From Thioglobus_C sp964448305 (GTDB lineage Bacteria; Pseudomonadota; Gammaproteobacteria; PS1; Pseudothioglobaceae), in assembly GCA_964448305.1 (NCBI GenBank), contig CAYUWB010000001.1:65122-129121 (forward strand): a DNA stretch of 64,000 bases, given 5' to 3'. Each line of letters begins with the position of its first letter. Position 1 is the stretch's first letter. The notes beneath the pieces were generated by a model, which did not search any database, was not told the origin of the DNA, and was given only the letters and a program-made list of their open reading frames with translations. This document shows, one piece after another, positions 49,411 through 58,813 of this stretch. The translations under genes were made by a program, and so were the position numbers.

Positions 49411-50364
49411 ATGAGTACTTGGCAATTACCTGAAGGCATTGATGAGCTCACTGGCGACCAGGCGCTAGCGTTTGAATCTGTACGTCGTCAGCTTTTGGAT
49501 TTGTATACAGAAAAAGGTTTCGGATTGGTGATCCCACCAATGGTTGAATATGTTGAATCTTTGTTATTAACTTCAGATTCAGTTGATGAAAAAACTTTTA
49601 AGTTCTTAGATTCTGCCAGTGGCAAGATGCTTGGTGTGCACGCTGATATTACACCTCAAATCGCTCGTATTGATGCAAAACGTGCCAGTGATAAAGTTGA
49701 AAAATATTGTTATGTCAATGCGATTTTGCAAACCAAAGCCGATGATTTTTATGCCTCTCGCTCACCAATTCAGGCTGGTGCTGAACTTTATGGTTCAGCT
49801 GATATTTCAGCTGATGTCGAAGTGATTGAGTTAATGCTTGAAAGTTTAACCATGCTATCAATTGATCCAATTGTGCTTAGTTTGGGTAATGTAGCAATCT
49901 TTAATGCTTTAGTTGCACAAGAAGATTTGTCAAATGATCAAGTTGTTAAATTAAGGCAAATTTTTGCTAGACGATCAGCACCAGATTTGGCTGAATTTAT
50001 AGCCAACATCACATTAAATAATGCGGATAAGTTTAGCGCGTTAATGAAGCTTGAAGGTGATGCAAGCACCTTAGATAAAGCCTTAGAAGTTTTTAATGAT
50101 CTTCCTGCTGCCAAGTCAGCCATTGAAGATTTAATTAAAATTAGCAATCAATTAAATACGGCTAACGTAGAAGTAGTGATTGATCTTGCAGAGTTAAAGG
50201 CTTATGAGTATCACACCGGTGTTGTCTTCTCTGCTTACAACGAGCGTTATTCAAAAGCGTTAGCACAAGGTGGTCGTTATAACGGCTTGAGTGCGTCTTT
50301 TGGGCAATCGCGTGCAGCAACTGGTTTTTCATTTGATTTGAAATTTTTATCTCAAACAAAATAA
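49411..50364 (+). CDS. hisZ: ATP phosphoribosyltransferase regulatory subunit HisZ
   Basis: Histidyl-tRNA-synthetase paralogue that activates short-form HisG in histidine synthesis. The 317 residues keep the class II synthetase core without the anticodon-binding domain. Motif-like blocks are 'LPEGIDELTGDQALAFESVR' at the start, 'GFGLVIPPMVEYVESLLLTS', 'MLGVHADITPQIARIDAKRA' and the late 'KALAQGGRYNGLSASFGQSR'. It sits between hflC and purA, the standard place of hisZ in many gamma- and betaproteobacteria. Its presence predicts a short HisG elsewhere in the genome. Confidence 0.93.
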   Translation: MSTWQLPEGIDELTGDQALAFESVRRQLLDLYTEKGFGLVIPPMVEYVESLLLTSDSVDEKTFKFLDSASGKMLGVHADITPQIARIDAKRASDKVEKYCYVNAILQTKADDFYASRSPIQAGAELYGSADISADVEVIELMLESLTMLSIDPIVLSLGNVAIFNALVAQEDLSNDQVVKLRQIFARRSAPDLAEFIANITLNNADKFSALMKLEGDASTLDKALEVFNDLPAAKSAIEDLIKISNQLNTANVEVVIDLAELKAYEYHTGVVFSAYNERYSKALAQGGRYNGLSASFGQSRAATGFSFDLKFLSQTK

Positions 50365-50386
50365 TATTAAATAGTTAGGAATTGTT

Positions 50387-51709
50387 ATGTCAAAAAATGT
50401 AGTCATTATTGGCACCCAGTGGGGTGACGAAGGCAAGGGCAAGGTCGTTGATTTAATTACCGATAAAGTATCAAGCGTTGTACGCTTTCAAGGCGGACAC
50501 AATGCTGGTCACACGTTAGTGATTGATGGACAAAAAACCGTACTTCACCTTATTCCTTCAGGTATTTTGCGTGACAATGTAGAGTGTTTAATTGGCCACG
50601 GCGTGGTGTTGTCAATGTCAGCCATGATTAAAGAATTGGGTGAGCTAGATGCTGCAGGTGTTGATGCTAAAGCGCGTTTAAAAATCTCACCAGGCTGCCC
50701 ACTAATTATGCCGTACCACATTGCACTTGATAATGCGCGTGAGGTTAAACGTGGTAAGGCTGCGATTGGCACCACTGGTAATGGTATTGGTCCCGCTTAT
50801 GAAGACAAAGTAGCGCGTCGCGGTTTGCGTGTGGGTGATCTTCTAGATGAAGCAGCTTTCGCAGCCAAACTAAAAGATGTGATGGAATACCATAACTTTG
50901 CACTGACTAATTATTACGGTGTTGATGCGGTTGATTATGCAGCAACTTTAGCCCAAGCGTTAGAGCAAGCTAAGATTGTAAGACCAATGATTACCGATGT
51001 AACAGAGCAAATTCACGAGCATATTAAAAACAATGAGAATGTCTTGTTTGAAGGTGCACAAGGCGCACTATTAGACATTGATCAAGGTACTTACCCATTT
51101 GTAACTTCATCAAATACGACTTCAGGTGGTGCGGTAACTGGCTCTGGTGTTGGTGTCACTGATATTGATTATGTTGTTGGTATTGTTAAAGCTTACACCA
51201 CGCGTGTTGGTGGCGGTCCATTCCCAACAGAGTTGGTTTACGATGTGTCAATTGACGAAGGCGACGAGATTGGTAAATTATTGGGTACGATTGGTCATGA
51301 ATTTGGTGCTACAACAGGGCGACAGCGTCGTTGTGGTTGGTTAGATATGGTTACATTAAAACGTTCATTTAATCTAAATGCTGTGACTGGTATTTGTTTA
51401 ACTAAACTGGACGTGTTAGATTCGCTTGACAGTATTAAGATTTGTACTTCATACGAACTAAACGGTGAGGTTATCACAACACCACCATATGATGCTCAAG
51501 GCTACGCAGACGCTAAGCCAATCTATATTGAAATGCCAGGCTGGAACACTTCAACCATTGGCACTTCTTCGTTTGACTCTTTACCAATTGAAGCACAAAA
51601 CTACATTCGCAAGATTGAAGAACTTTCTGGACTACCAGTTGACATCTTATCAACTGGCCCAGATCGTGATGAAACCTTGATTCTTAATCACCCATTTGAC
51701 GAGGTTTAA
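50387..51709 (+). CDS. purA: Adenylosuccinate synthetase
   Basis: GTP-dependent synthesis of adenylosuccinate from IMP and Asp, the first step from IMP to AMP. The 440 residues show the GTP and IMP sites 'GTQWGDEGKGKVVDLITDKV' (about 8-27) and 'VVRFQGGHNAGHTLVIDGQK'. 'GTTGNGIGPAYEDKVARRGL' (about 126) and 'FEGAQGALLDIDQGTYPFVT' (about 220) are also present, as is the late 'RRCGWLDMVTLKRSFNLNAV'. It starts 22 bases after hisZ and overlaps rnr by one base. With guaB in the same window, both branches from IMP are represented. Confidence 0.98.
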   Translation: MSKNVVIIGTQWGDEGKGKVVDLITDKVSSVVRFQGGHNAGHTLVIDGQKTVLHLIPSGILRDNVECLIGHGVVLSMSAMIKELGELDAAGVDAKARLKISPGCPLIMPYHIALDNAREVKRGKAAIGTTGNGIGPAYEDKVARRGLRVGDLLDEAAFAAKLKDVMEYHNFALTNYYGVDAVDYAATLAQALEQAKIVRPMITDVTEQIHEHIKNNENVLFEGAQGALLDIDQGTYPFVTSSNTTSGGAVTGSGVGVTDIDYVVGIVKAYTTRVGGGPFPTELVYDVSIDEGDEIGKLLGTIGHEFGATTGRQRRCGWLDMVTLKRSFNLNAVTGICLTKLDVLDSLDSIKICTSYELNGEVITTPPYDAQGYADAKPIYIEMPGWNTSTIGTSSFDSLPIEAQNYIRKIEELSGLPVDILSTGPDRDETLILNHPFDEV

Positions 51710-53826
51710 TGTCTGATCCCCATCATAAGAGAGAATCGGAAAAATACGATAATCCGATTCCCTCAAGGGAATATATTCTTAGTTTTTTTAAAAAGAAGCC
51801 CTTAACCAAACATGAATTGTACGACTTGCTTAAAGTTGACAATCATCAAAAAAAACCCTTAACTCACCGCTTAAAAGCCATGGTACGAGATCAGCAACTT
51901 AGTTGTAATCGCGATGGCGTGTATCGTTTATACACAGGAAAAGGTGGTGCAATGACAGGTACAGTGATTGCCAACCCAAAAGGCTTTGGGTTTATTGCGC
52001 TAGACAAAGGCGGCAAAGATTTGCGCTTGTCTGCCAAGCAAATGCAATTGGTTTTTCATGGCGACAAAGTCAAAGCACGCCTGCTTAATCAACGCGGCGA
52101 TGCAGAAATTGTTAAAGTTATTGAAAGCATTAAAACTGTGGTTGGTCGTCTGCACCTTGATCAAGCCGGTGCTTACGTTGTTGTAGATGATAAACGTATC
52201 CGCCACAATATTAGTATTCCTGAGGTGGGTCAAGACAACACTGACGAACAAATTGTTATTGTTGAGATTGTAAAATCTCCAACATTGGAAAGTTTGGCAG
52301 TTGGAAAAATCGTCCAAATTTTAGGTAATTATATGGATGAAGGCATTGAAACCGATGCTGCTCTTTATCGTAATGGTATTCCAGTTGATTTTTCTAAAGC
52401 AGCGTTGGCTCAAACTGAAAAGTTACCAACCACTGTTACAAAAGAAGACAAAAAAGGCCGTATTGATATTACCAACATGAAGCTCGTGACGATTGATGGA
52501 GAAGATTCACGTGATTTTGACGATGCTGTTTATGCTGAACCAACCAACAACGGTTGGAAGCTAGTGGTGGCGATTGCCGATGTATCGCATTATGTAAGGG
52601 AAGGTTCAGATCTTGATAAAGACGCCATTGATCGTGGTAACTCTGTGTATTTTCCACGTCGTGTCGTACCTATGTTGCCCGAGGCCTTATCAAATGGTTT
52701 ATGTTCAATCAATCCAGATGTCGAGCGTTTGTGCATGACCTGTGAGATGAACATCGACTTAGAAGGTAATTTACTTGATTATAAGTTTTATCCAGCGGTT
52801 ATGTTTTCACATGCACGTTTAACTTACACTAAGGTTAGCCATATCTTAGAGCACCAAGATAAAGACTTGATGAGTGAATATTCATCAGTATTGGACAACT
52901 TAAACACTCTGTACGATTTGTATAAGGCATTAAAATCAGCAAGAACCAAACGTGGTGTCATGGACTTTGATCGCATTGAATCACAAATTATATTTAATAA
53001 TAAGGGAAAAATTGACAACATTGTTGCACGTTCACGCAACGATGCGCATAAATTAATCGAAGAATGCATGCTGATGGCCAATCAAGCTACAGCTAAATTC
53101 TTAGGCCATCATAATGAAGATTTCTTATACCGTATTCACCCTAAACCAACGGCTGAAAAAGTTGAGGTGACTCGTCAGTTTTTAACGGCTATCGGCCTAA
53201 CGCTTGAAGGCGGCGACCAGCCAGAATCAAAGCACTTTGCTAAAGTGTTGGAAGACGCCAAAGGCCGTGATGATGAAAACATTATTAAGACAGTTGTGCT
53301 TCGCACCATGAAGCAAGCAGTTTATACGCCAGCGAATGAAGGGCACTTTGGTTTAGCATTTGATGATTACACCCACTTTACTTCGCCAATTAGAAGATAT
53401 CCTGACTTGTTAGTGCATCGCGCAATCAACCGTGTGCTTAATAAAAACAAAAGAAAACCAAGTAAAAAGATGGTGGAAACTGGCGCGCATTTATCAGTCA
53501 CAGAGCGTAGAGCAGACGATGCTTCTCGTGATGTAGAACAGTGGCTTAAATGTGAATACATGCGTGACAAGGTTGGAGACACCTTTAACGGCGTTATCTC
53601 TGGCGTTGCTGGTTTTGGTATCTTTATTGAATTAACCGATGTCTTTGTTGAGGGTATGATCGCCATGCGTGACATGAAAGACGATTATTATATTTTTGAT
53701 GATATACACCATCAACTTAAAGGCGAGCGTACTGGTCGAGTTTTTCGACTTGGTGACACCATTAAAATTCAAGTAGCTTCAGTCAGTTTAGACGACCGAC
53801 AAATGGTTTTCACACCAGCTGATTAA
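51709..53826 (+). CDS. rnr: Ribonuclease R
   Basis: Processive 3'-5' exoribonuclease active on structured RNA. The 705 residues show an N-terminal winged-helix part ('KKKPLTKHELYDLLKVDNHQ') and cold-shock domains ('GTVIANPKGFGFIALDKGGK', about 84). The RNB catalytic domain has the metal-binding Asp cluster in 'LVTIDGEDSRDFDDAVYAEP' (about 258), and a C-terminal S1 domain follows ('FNGVISGVAGFGIFIELTDV', about 625). The protein ends right after S1, so it lacks the Lys-rich tail of E. coli RNase R (813 residues). It overlaps purA by one base and is followed by a strong terminator. Confidence 0.96.
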   Translation: MSDPHHKRESEKYDNPIPSREYILSFFKKKPLTKHELYDLLKVDNHQKKPLTHRLKAMVRDQQLSCNRDGVYRLYTGKGGAMTGTVIANPKGFGFIALDKGGKDLRLSAKQMQLVFHGDKVKARLLNQRGDAEIVKVIESIKTVVGRLHLDQAGAYVVVDDKRIRHNISIPEVGQDNTDEQIVIVEIVKSPTLESLAVGKIVQILGNYMDEGIETDAALYRNGIPVDFSKAALAQTEKLPTTVTKEDKKGRIDITNMKLVTIDGEDSRDFDDAVYAEPTNNGWKLVVAIADVSHYVREGSDLDKDAIDRGNSVYFPRRVVPMLPEALSNGLCSINPDVERLCMTCEMNIDLEGNLLDYKFYPAVMFSHARLTYTKVSHILEHQDKDLMSEYSSVLDNLNTLYDLYKALKSARTKRGVMDFDRIESQIIFNNKGKIDNIVARSRNDAHKLIEECMLMANQATAKFLGHHNEDFLYRIHPKPTAEKVEVTRQFLTAIGLTLEGGDQPESKHFAKVLEDAKGRDDENIIKTVVLRTMKQAVYTPANEGHFGLAFDDYTHFTSPIRRYPDLLVHRAINRVLNKNKRKPSKKMVETGAHLSVTERRADDASRDVEQWLKCEYMRDKVGDTFNGVISGVAGFGIFIELTDVFVEGMIAMRDMKDDYYIFDDIHHQLKGERTGRVFRLGDTIKIQVASVSLDDRQMVFTPAD

Positions 53827-53831
53827 TAAAT

Positions 53832-53859
53832 AAAAAAGGAGACTTTGGTCTCCTTTTTT
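53832..53859. terminator. Bidirectional terminator between rnr and ilvD
   Basis: A perfect 12-bp inverted repeat (53832-53843 with 53848-53859) has a TTTG loop, a GGAGAC/GTCTCC core and A6/T6 flanks, so it works as an intrinsic terminator on both strands for the convergent rnr and ilvD genes. Confidence 0.92.
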
Positions 53860-53879
53860 AATCTATACAAATTTTAAAG

Positions 53880-55547
53880 TTAATCAGTTACAGCACCTTC
53901 GGATGCAGACTTAGCGAGTTTGGCAAATTTAGCCAATACACCTTTAGTGTAGTTTGGCTCAGGTTGCGTCCAATGTGACAAGCGCTCATCAATGATTGAT
54001 TGGTCAACTAAAAGCTCTAATACGTTATTCTCAGCATCAATTAAAATCTCATCGCCGTCTTCAACTATGGCCAATACGCCGCCTTTAAAGGCTTCTGGGG
54101 TGATATGTCCGACCACAAACCCATGAGTACCACCAGAGAATCGACCATCTGTAATCAGGGCTACTTCACCACCGAGACCTTTACCCATAACCGCTGAGGT
54201 TGGTGCCAGCATTTCACGCATACCAGGGCCACCAGCAGGGCCTTCATAACGAATCACAATCACGTCACCAGCTTTAATTTCATCATTTAAGATGGCTTCA
54301 AGCGCTTCTTCTTCTCGACCATAGCACTTAGCCCTGCCTTTAAAACTTAAGCCTTCTTTACCTGTAATTTTGGCAACCGCACCTTCTGAAGCTAAATTAC
54401 CTCTTAAGATTCTAAGGTGAGAGTCTTTCTTAATTGGGTTATCTAAAGCTCTAATAATTTCTTGAGAATCTGCATATGGCTCAACATCTTTTAGATTTTC
54501 AGCCATAGTTTTACCTGTAACTGTCATACAGTCGCCGTGTAATAACCCTGCATCTAAAAGCATTTTCATTAGTGGTAACGTGCCGCCAATTTCAACCAAT
54601 TCACTCATCATGTACTTTCCTGACGGTTTTAGATCTGCTAGAACAGGTACATTTTTACCAATGCGGGTAAAGTCATCAATGCTTAGATTTTTAACACCTG
54701 CAGCATCAGCCATTGCTATCATATGTAAGACTGCATTGGTTGACCCACCCAAAGCGATAATAATTGTAATTGCATTTTCAAAAGCCTTTAATGTCATAAT
54801 ATCGCGAGGCTTAATGTCTTTTTCGAGTAAATTAAGTACGGCCTCACCTGCGCGCACACAGTCATTATTTTTATCATCAGAAATTGCATCTTGAGCTGAT
54901 GAATTTGGCAGACTCATGCCTAAAGCTTCAATCGCAGAGGACATGGTGTTGGCGGTATACATGCCACCACAAGAGCCTGGTCCAGGTATTGCAGTTGATT
55001 CAATGTTGTCTAATTCAATATCATTAATGGCATTATTGGCATATTCACCAACAGCCTCAAAGACACTAACGATATCGGTGTGATTTTTACCAGGTTGAAT
55101 TGTGCCACCATAAACAAAAATACCTGGTCGATTAAGACGTGCCAAGCCAATTAGACATCCTGGCATATTCTTGTCACAACCACCAATCGCTACCACACCG
55201 TCAAAACCCTGACAGCCAACAACTGTTTCGATAGAATCCGCAATCACTTCACGAGAAACTAAAGAGTATTTCATGCCTTCAGAGCCCATTGAAATACCAT
55301 CTGAAATCGTAATTGTATTAAAAATAACACCTTTACCACCAGCGCTATTAACGCCTTTTTCGGCTTCATCAGCGAGTTTATTAATATGCATATTGCAAGG
55401 CGTCACCATTGACCAAGTGCTTGCAATACCAACTTGAGGTTTGTCAAAATCTTCTTTTTCAAAACCAACTGGATAAAGCATGGCGCGACTTGGTGCACGC
55501 TCGTAGCCATCAACAACTTGAGAGGAATATTTTCTGGTGTTAGACAT
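53880..55547 (-). CDS. ilvD: Dihydroxy-acid dehydratase
   Basis: Fe-S dehydratase in valine, leucine and isoleucine synthesis. The 555 residues contain the cluster cysteines in 'GVVAIGGCDKNMPGCLIGLA' (about 114) and 'AIPGPGSCGGMYTANTMSSA' (about 187). 'ALGGSTNAVLHMIAMADAAG', 'ALITDGRFSGGTHGFVVGHI' and the start 'GYERAPSRAMLYPVGFEKED' are typical. The length fits the shorter ilvD type rather than the 616-residue E. coli form. It is monocistronic, ending at the shared terminator and diverging from the GNAT gene. Confidence 0.97.
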   Translation of the reverse strand: MSNTRKYSSQVVDGYERAPSRAMLYPVGFEKEDFDKPQVGIASTWSMVTPCNMHINKLADEAEKGVNSAGGKGVIFNTITISDGISMGSEGMKYSLVSREVIADSIETVVGCQGFDGVVAIGGCDKNMPGCLIGLARLNRPGIFVYGGTIQPGKNHTDIVSVFEAVGEYANNAINDIELDNIESTAIPGPGSCGGMYTANTMSSAIEALGMSLPNSSAQDAISDDKNNDCVRAGEAVLNLLEKDIKPRDIMTLKAFENAITIIIALGGSTNAVLHMIAMADAAGVKNLSIDDFTRIGKNVPVLADLKPSGKYMMSELVEIGGTLPLMKMLLDAGLLHGDCMTVTGKTMAENLKDVEPYADSQEIIRALDNPIKKDSHLRILRGNLASEGAVAKITGKEGLSFKGRAKCYGREEEALEAILNDEIKAGDVIVIRYEGPAGGPGMREMLAPTSAVMGKGLGGEVALITDGRFSGGTHGFVVGHITPEAFKGGVLAIVEDGDEILIDAENNVLELLVDQSIIDERLSHWTQPEPNYTKGVLAKFAKLAKSASEGAVTD

Positions 55548-55621
55548 AATCTATTTCGTTTACTAAAAACATTAAATTTTAGACTAAAATAGGACTTTTC
55601 TCAAAGCCTTTTATTGCGAAA

Positions 55622-56044
55622 TTGAATACAGCACAACAAATATTAGATTTAATCAAGCCTTTTGTAGAGGAAGGTAAGATTTTGCCTAGAACTTATAGTC
55701 AAATTAATGACAATATTGATGATTTCGTTTTTTTGCGAAATTTTGATCAGCTAGTCGCTTGTGCAGGCTTAAAGGACTGTAAGGAAGGCAAAATGGGTGA
55801 GATTTACGCCTTAGCAGTGTCAAAAGATGTGCAAAACCAAGGTTTTTCAGCTAAATTATTGGATGAAATCATGCAAAAAGCACGCATTGCCAATTTTTCC
55901 AAAATTTTTGCACTGTCTAAGCACAATGCCAAGTGGTTTTTAAATCAGGGTTTTGTGCAAATGAAGATTAGTGAATTACCTAAAAGACGTCAAGCCTTGT
56001 TTGACCATCAACGCAATTCTTCAATTTTCTTTAAGGATGTTTGA
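55622..56044 (+). CDS. Stand-alone GNAT domain resembling the ArgA acetyltransferase half (short N-acetylglutamate synthase)
   Basis: A 140-residue GNAT protein that aligns with the C-terminal acetyltransferase domain of ArgA but lacks the amino-acid-kinase half. Signature pieces are 'ILDLIKPFVEEGKILPRTYS' at the start, 'GEIYALAVSKDVQNQGFSAK' (acetyl-CoA loop, about 59) and 'AKWFLNQGFVQMKISELPKR' followed by 'RQALFDHQRNSSIFFK'. The last two blocks are characteristic of N-acetylglutamate synthase. It would make N-acetylglutamate for arginine synthesis. The only start in frame is TTG at 55622 (or ATT at 55613), without a Shine-Dalgarno. The stop overlaps rnt by one base. Confidence 0.78.
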   Translation: MNTAQQILDLIKPFVEEGKILPRTYSQINDNIDDFVFLRNFDQLVACAGLKDCKEGKMGEIYALAVSKDVQNQGFSAKLLDEIMQKARIANFSKIFALSKHNAKWFLNQGFVQMKISELPKRRQALFDHQRNSSIFFKDV

Positions 56045-56637
56045 TGATGAAGATTAAAGACCGTATTCGGGGTTATTTGCCCGTTGTTATTGATATTGAA
56101 ACCGGTGGTTTTAACGACAAAACGGATGCCATGCTTGAGATCTGTGCGATTGTGATTGGTATTAACGATCAAGGTATTTATTACCCACAAGAGCCACAAC
56201 ATTTTCATGTAGAGCCTTTTAAAGGTGCTAATTTAGATCCAAGTGCGCTTAAGTTTAACGGTATTGATGTTGATAATCCTTTGCGATTGGCAGTGAGTGA
56301 AAAACAAGCATTAGGCGATATCTTTAAAGCGGTCAGAACTGACATGAAAGAAGAAGGGTGTACGCGAGCGATTTTAGTAGGCCACAATGCATTTTTTGAC
56401 TTAGGTTTTTTGTATGCTGCCAGTGAGCGTGCTAATTTAAAAAACCCATTTCATCAATTTTCAACCATTGATACCGTCAGTCTTGCAGCGCTTTATTACG
56501 GCGAAACTGTGCTTGCCAAAGCCATGCGAGTGGCTAATATCGAGTGGAATGATGCTGAAGCGCATTCAGCACTATACGACACACAAAAAACAGCCGAACT
56601 TTTTTGTCAAATCTTTAATGCACAAACCTATAGTTAA
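56044..56637 (+). CDS. rnt: Ribonuclease T
   Basis: DEDD-type 3'-5' exonuclease that trims tRNA and other stable RNA ends. The 197 residues carry ExoI 'LPVVIDIETGGFNDKTDAML' (about 12), ExoII 'ILVGHNAFFDLGFLYAASER' (about 110) and ExoIII 'WNDAEAHSALYDTQKTAELF' (about 173). The start is taken at the ATG at 56044, after AAGGA at 56034-56038; the frame is also open from a TTG at 56041, and a further ATG follows at 56047. It overlaps the GNAT stop by one base, and the TolC-like gene starts within its last 20 bases. Confidence 0.95.
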   Translation: MMKIKDRIRGYLPVVIDIETGGFNDKTDAMLEICAIVIGINDQGIYYPQEPQHFHVEPFKGANLDPSALKFNGIDVDNPLRLAVSEKQALGDIFKAVRTDMKEEGCTRAILVGHNAFFDLGFLYAASERANLKNPFHQFSTIDTVSLAALYYGETVLAKAMRVANIEWNDAEAHSALYDTQKTAELFCQIFNAQTYS

Positions 56638-58069
56638 ATTTTTAGCGTTTTATTTGCTTTCTGGTTCTGTTAATGCTTTAACCGAATCTGAGTTTGTTCA
56701 GTCGCTATTAGTTAACAACATTTTCTTTGAAAAAGAACAAATTAACCTCACCATTAAGCAAATTGAGATGGATGGTGATAAGTCTAATTATTCTGATTGG
56801 GATTGGACCATTGGTGGTGAGCTAGGCCGTATTAGCAAGCGCAAAAATAAAGAAAATTACACCTCTAGTACGGATTATGCAAAATCCACCACACAAGAAG
56901 TTAGAAAGTTTTCTACCGACTTAACTAAGAAGTTTTTCTCTAATGGATCAGAATTAAGCATTTCTTATGATAAGTCCTTGCCGATTAAAGATGAAGAAAT
57001 GCATGATAAAAATGGCTATCAGACCGATAAAAATACCACTGAGTATTTAGATGATTTATCTGTTAGTTGGACATTGCCCTTACTTAAAAACAAAGATGGT
57101 GTGGTTGATCAAAAAACCTATGATTTAGCTGTACTAGATTACGAAGATGAGAGACTGGTATTGGCTGAAGCTAAGGAAGATTTTATTGAAGAGAAATTGA
57201 TCATTTTCTTTGATTGGGTTAATTATCATACACAAATTGACATTATTAAAAACCGACTCAAATCTTCTAAAAAAATGCTAAAAACCATACAGGGAAAAGG
57301 CGCTAGCAAAAGCAGTGTTTCAACTCTGCAGCGTTCTATTAATAAAACCCAGAGATTATTGTTAGATCTTGAGTCTAAACTAAAGGCACAACAAAGGCTG
57401 ATAGATGCATTATTGATCGACATTAATCTTGAGAAAAATCCACTTAAAATTAACTGGACTGTTCGGGCAAATCTAATTCAAGATCTGCATCAATATTGTA
57501 AAGATTCAGTGCGAGATATTAAGCGTATTGAGATTGAGCAATTAAAAAACAAACGCAGTGTTAAAACTTATCAAAATTCAGAATTGGCTGATTTTGACTT
57601 TACCATTAGCGCCACACAAGACGACAATAAAGGCAACTATTCCACTTATTCAAAATCTTCTGAAGTTGAATATGAAGCCAAACTTGAGTTTTCTTATCCA
57701 CTCACGGGTGATGTGAGCAACAACGTTTATTTGCGTAAATACCGCCTAAAAAGTCGTCAATTAGAGCTTAAATACCAAGACAAACTTGATGATATTGTCT
57801 CTGACGCACAAAAACTAACCACTGAGCTTAAGCAAGGCGTTAAGCAGTTGGCTTTATATCAGCAACAAGTTGATGAGAACAAAGTCAGTAATGTAGAAAC
57901 TGAGCTTGATGCATTTTTAGCAGGTAATGGCAATATCCGTTTTGTTATTAACGAGCAAGACGATCAACAATCGTTATTGTTAGATCAGGTTGAAGCCTCT
58001 ATTAATTATCATAAAAATCGTATTAAATACGATAGCTTGATCGATCGATTATTGATTAACGCTCTTTGA
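56618..58069 (+). CDS. TolC-like outer-membrane protein, putative
   Basis: A 483-residue secreted protein. The ATG at 56618 gives a clear signal peptide (about 1-22, ending 'SGSVNALTE'); longer in-frame starts would lie inside rnt. The mature part alternates long charged helices ('AEAKEDFIEEKLIIFFDWVN', 'SSVSTLQRSINKTQRLLLDL') with strand-like segments ('ELSISYDKSLPI', 'YEAKLEFSYPLTGDVSNNVY'), the layout of TolC-family efflux proteins. No transporter partner lies next to it, and the overlap with rnt implies cotranscription with RNA-processing genes. Sequence identity to known TolC proteins is low as far as can be judged; the fold call is an inference. Confidence 0.6.
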   Translation: MHKPIVKFLAFYLLSGSVNALTESEFVQSLLVNNIFFEKEQINLTIKQIEMDGDKSNYSDWDWTIGGELGRISKRKNKENYTSSTDYAKSTTQEVRKFSTDLTKKFFSNGSELSISYDKSLPIKDEEMHDKNGYQTDKNTTEYLDDLSVSWTLPLLKNKDGVVDQKTYDLAVLDYEDERLVLAEAKEDFIEEKLIIFFDWVNYHTQIDIIKNRLKSSKKMLKTIQGKGASKSSVSTLQRSINKTQRLLLDLESKLKAQQRLIDALLIDINLEKNPLKINWTVRANLIQDLHQYCKDSVRDIKRIEIEQLKNKRSVKTYQNSELADFDFTISATQDDNKGNYSTYSKSSEVEYEAKLEFSYPLTGDVSNNVYLRKYRLKSRQLELKYQDKLDDIVSDAQKLTTELKQGVKQLALYQQQVDENKVSNVETELDAFLAGNGNIRFVINEQDDQQSLLLDQVEASINYHKNRIKYDSLIDRLLINAL

Positions 58070-58756
58070 TTGAGTTTCAGTCCAATCTCTCACTTCGTTG
58101 GTTAGCTGTGTGGCTGATTTTCCCTCCACACTGATAGGCTTGCCAATCACCACAGTAATGGTGCCAGGCCGCTTAACAAAACTGCCTTTAGGCCAAACCT
58201 TGCCGGCATTGTGATACACCGGTGAGATATCACAACCGGTTTTTTTGGCGATAGAAACACCGCCTTTTTGGTATTCTCCTAATTGCCCGTAAGGTTGGCG
58301 TGTACCTTCAGGAAATACCACCACAAAGATGCCTTCGGAAATTCTTGCTGCCCCTTGTTTGATAACTTTTTTAAGGGCTTTAAGTTTTTCGCCACGGTCA
58401 ATAATAATCGGTTTTAAAAGCGACAAGCCCCAACCAAAAATAGGAATCCATTGTAGTTCTTGTTTGAGTACCCAGGTTTGGTGTGAAAAAATAGTTTGCA
58501 ATCCAAGTGTCTCCCAAGTGGATTGATGATTGGAAATAATTACACAAGCCTGGTTTGGAATGTTTTCTTTACCGATAACCTTTAGCTTAATGTTTAGTGT
58601 TACGCGTAGCCACCATAGACAAAACAACGACCATTTTGACAAAATAGCATAGCGGACCTTGACTGGCGTAAAGAACAATACCAGTGCGATTGCAACCAAT
58701 GCTGATAAAACCAGCGTTGAGCCTAAAAAGTAAATTAACGATCTTAAAAACAGCAT
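58049..58756 (-). CDS. plsC: 1-acyl-sn-glycerol-3-phosphate acyltransferase
   Basis: Membrane enzyme that makes phosphatidic acid. The 235 residues have an N-terminal membrane segment (about 8-30), the acyltransferase block I 'ACVIISNHQSTWETLGLQTI' and block III 'IFVVVFPEGTRQPYGQLGEY'. 'KPIIIDRGEKLKALKKVIKQ' lies between them. Block I reads HQSTWE, that is HX4E in place of the usual HX4D, a variant found in one proteobacterial subgroup. It converges on the TolC-like gene with a 21-base overlap and diverges from mupP. Confidence 0.9.
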   Translation of the reverse strand: MLFLRSLIYFLGSTLVLSALVAIALVLFFTPVKVRYAILSKWSLFCLWWLRVTLNIKLKVIGKENIPNQACVIISNHQSTWETLGLQTIFSHQTWVLKQELQWIPIFGWGLSLLKPIIIDRGEKLKALKKVIKQGAARISEGIFVVVFPEGTRQPYGQLGEYQKGGVSIAKKTGCDISPVYHNAGKVWPKGSFVKRPGTITVVIGKPISVEGKSATQLTNEVRDWTETQSKSVNQ

Positions 58757-58813
58757 TCGTATTAGTGAGTGTAAACGTTATAATTTATAGACTTAAGATT
58801 TTAATGATTTTCT

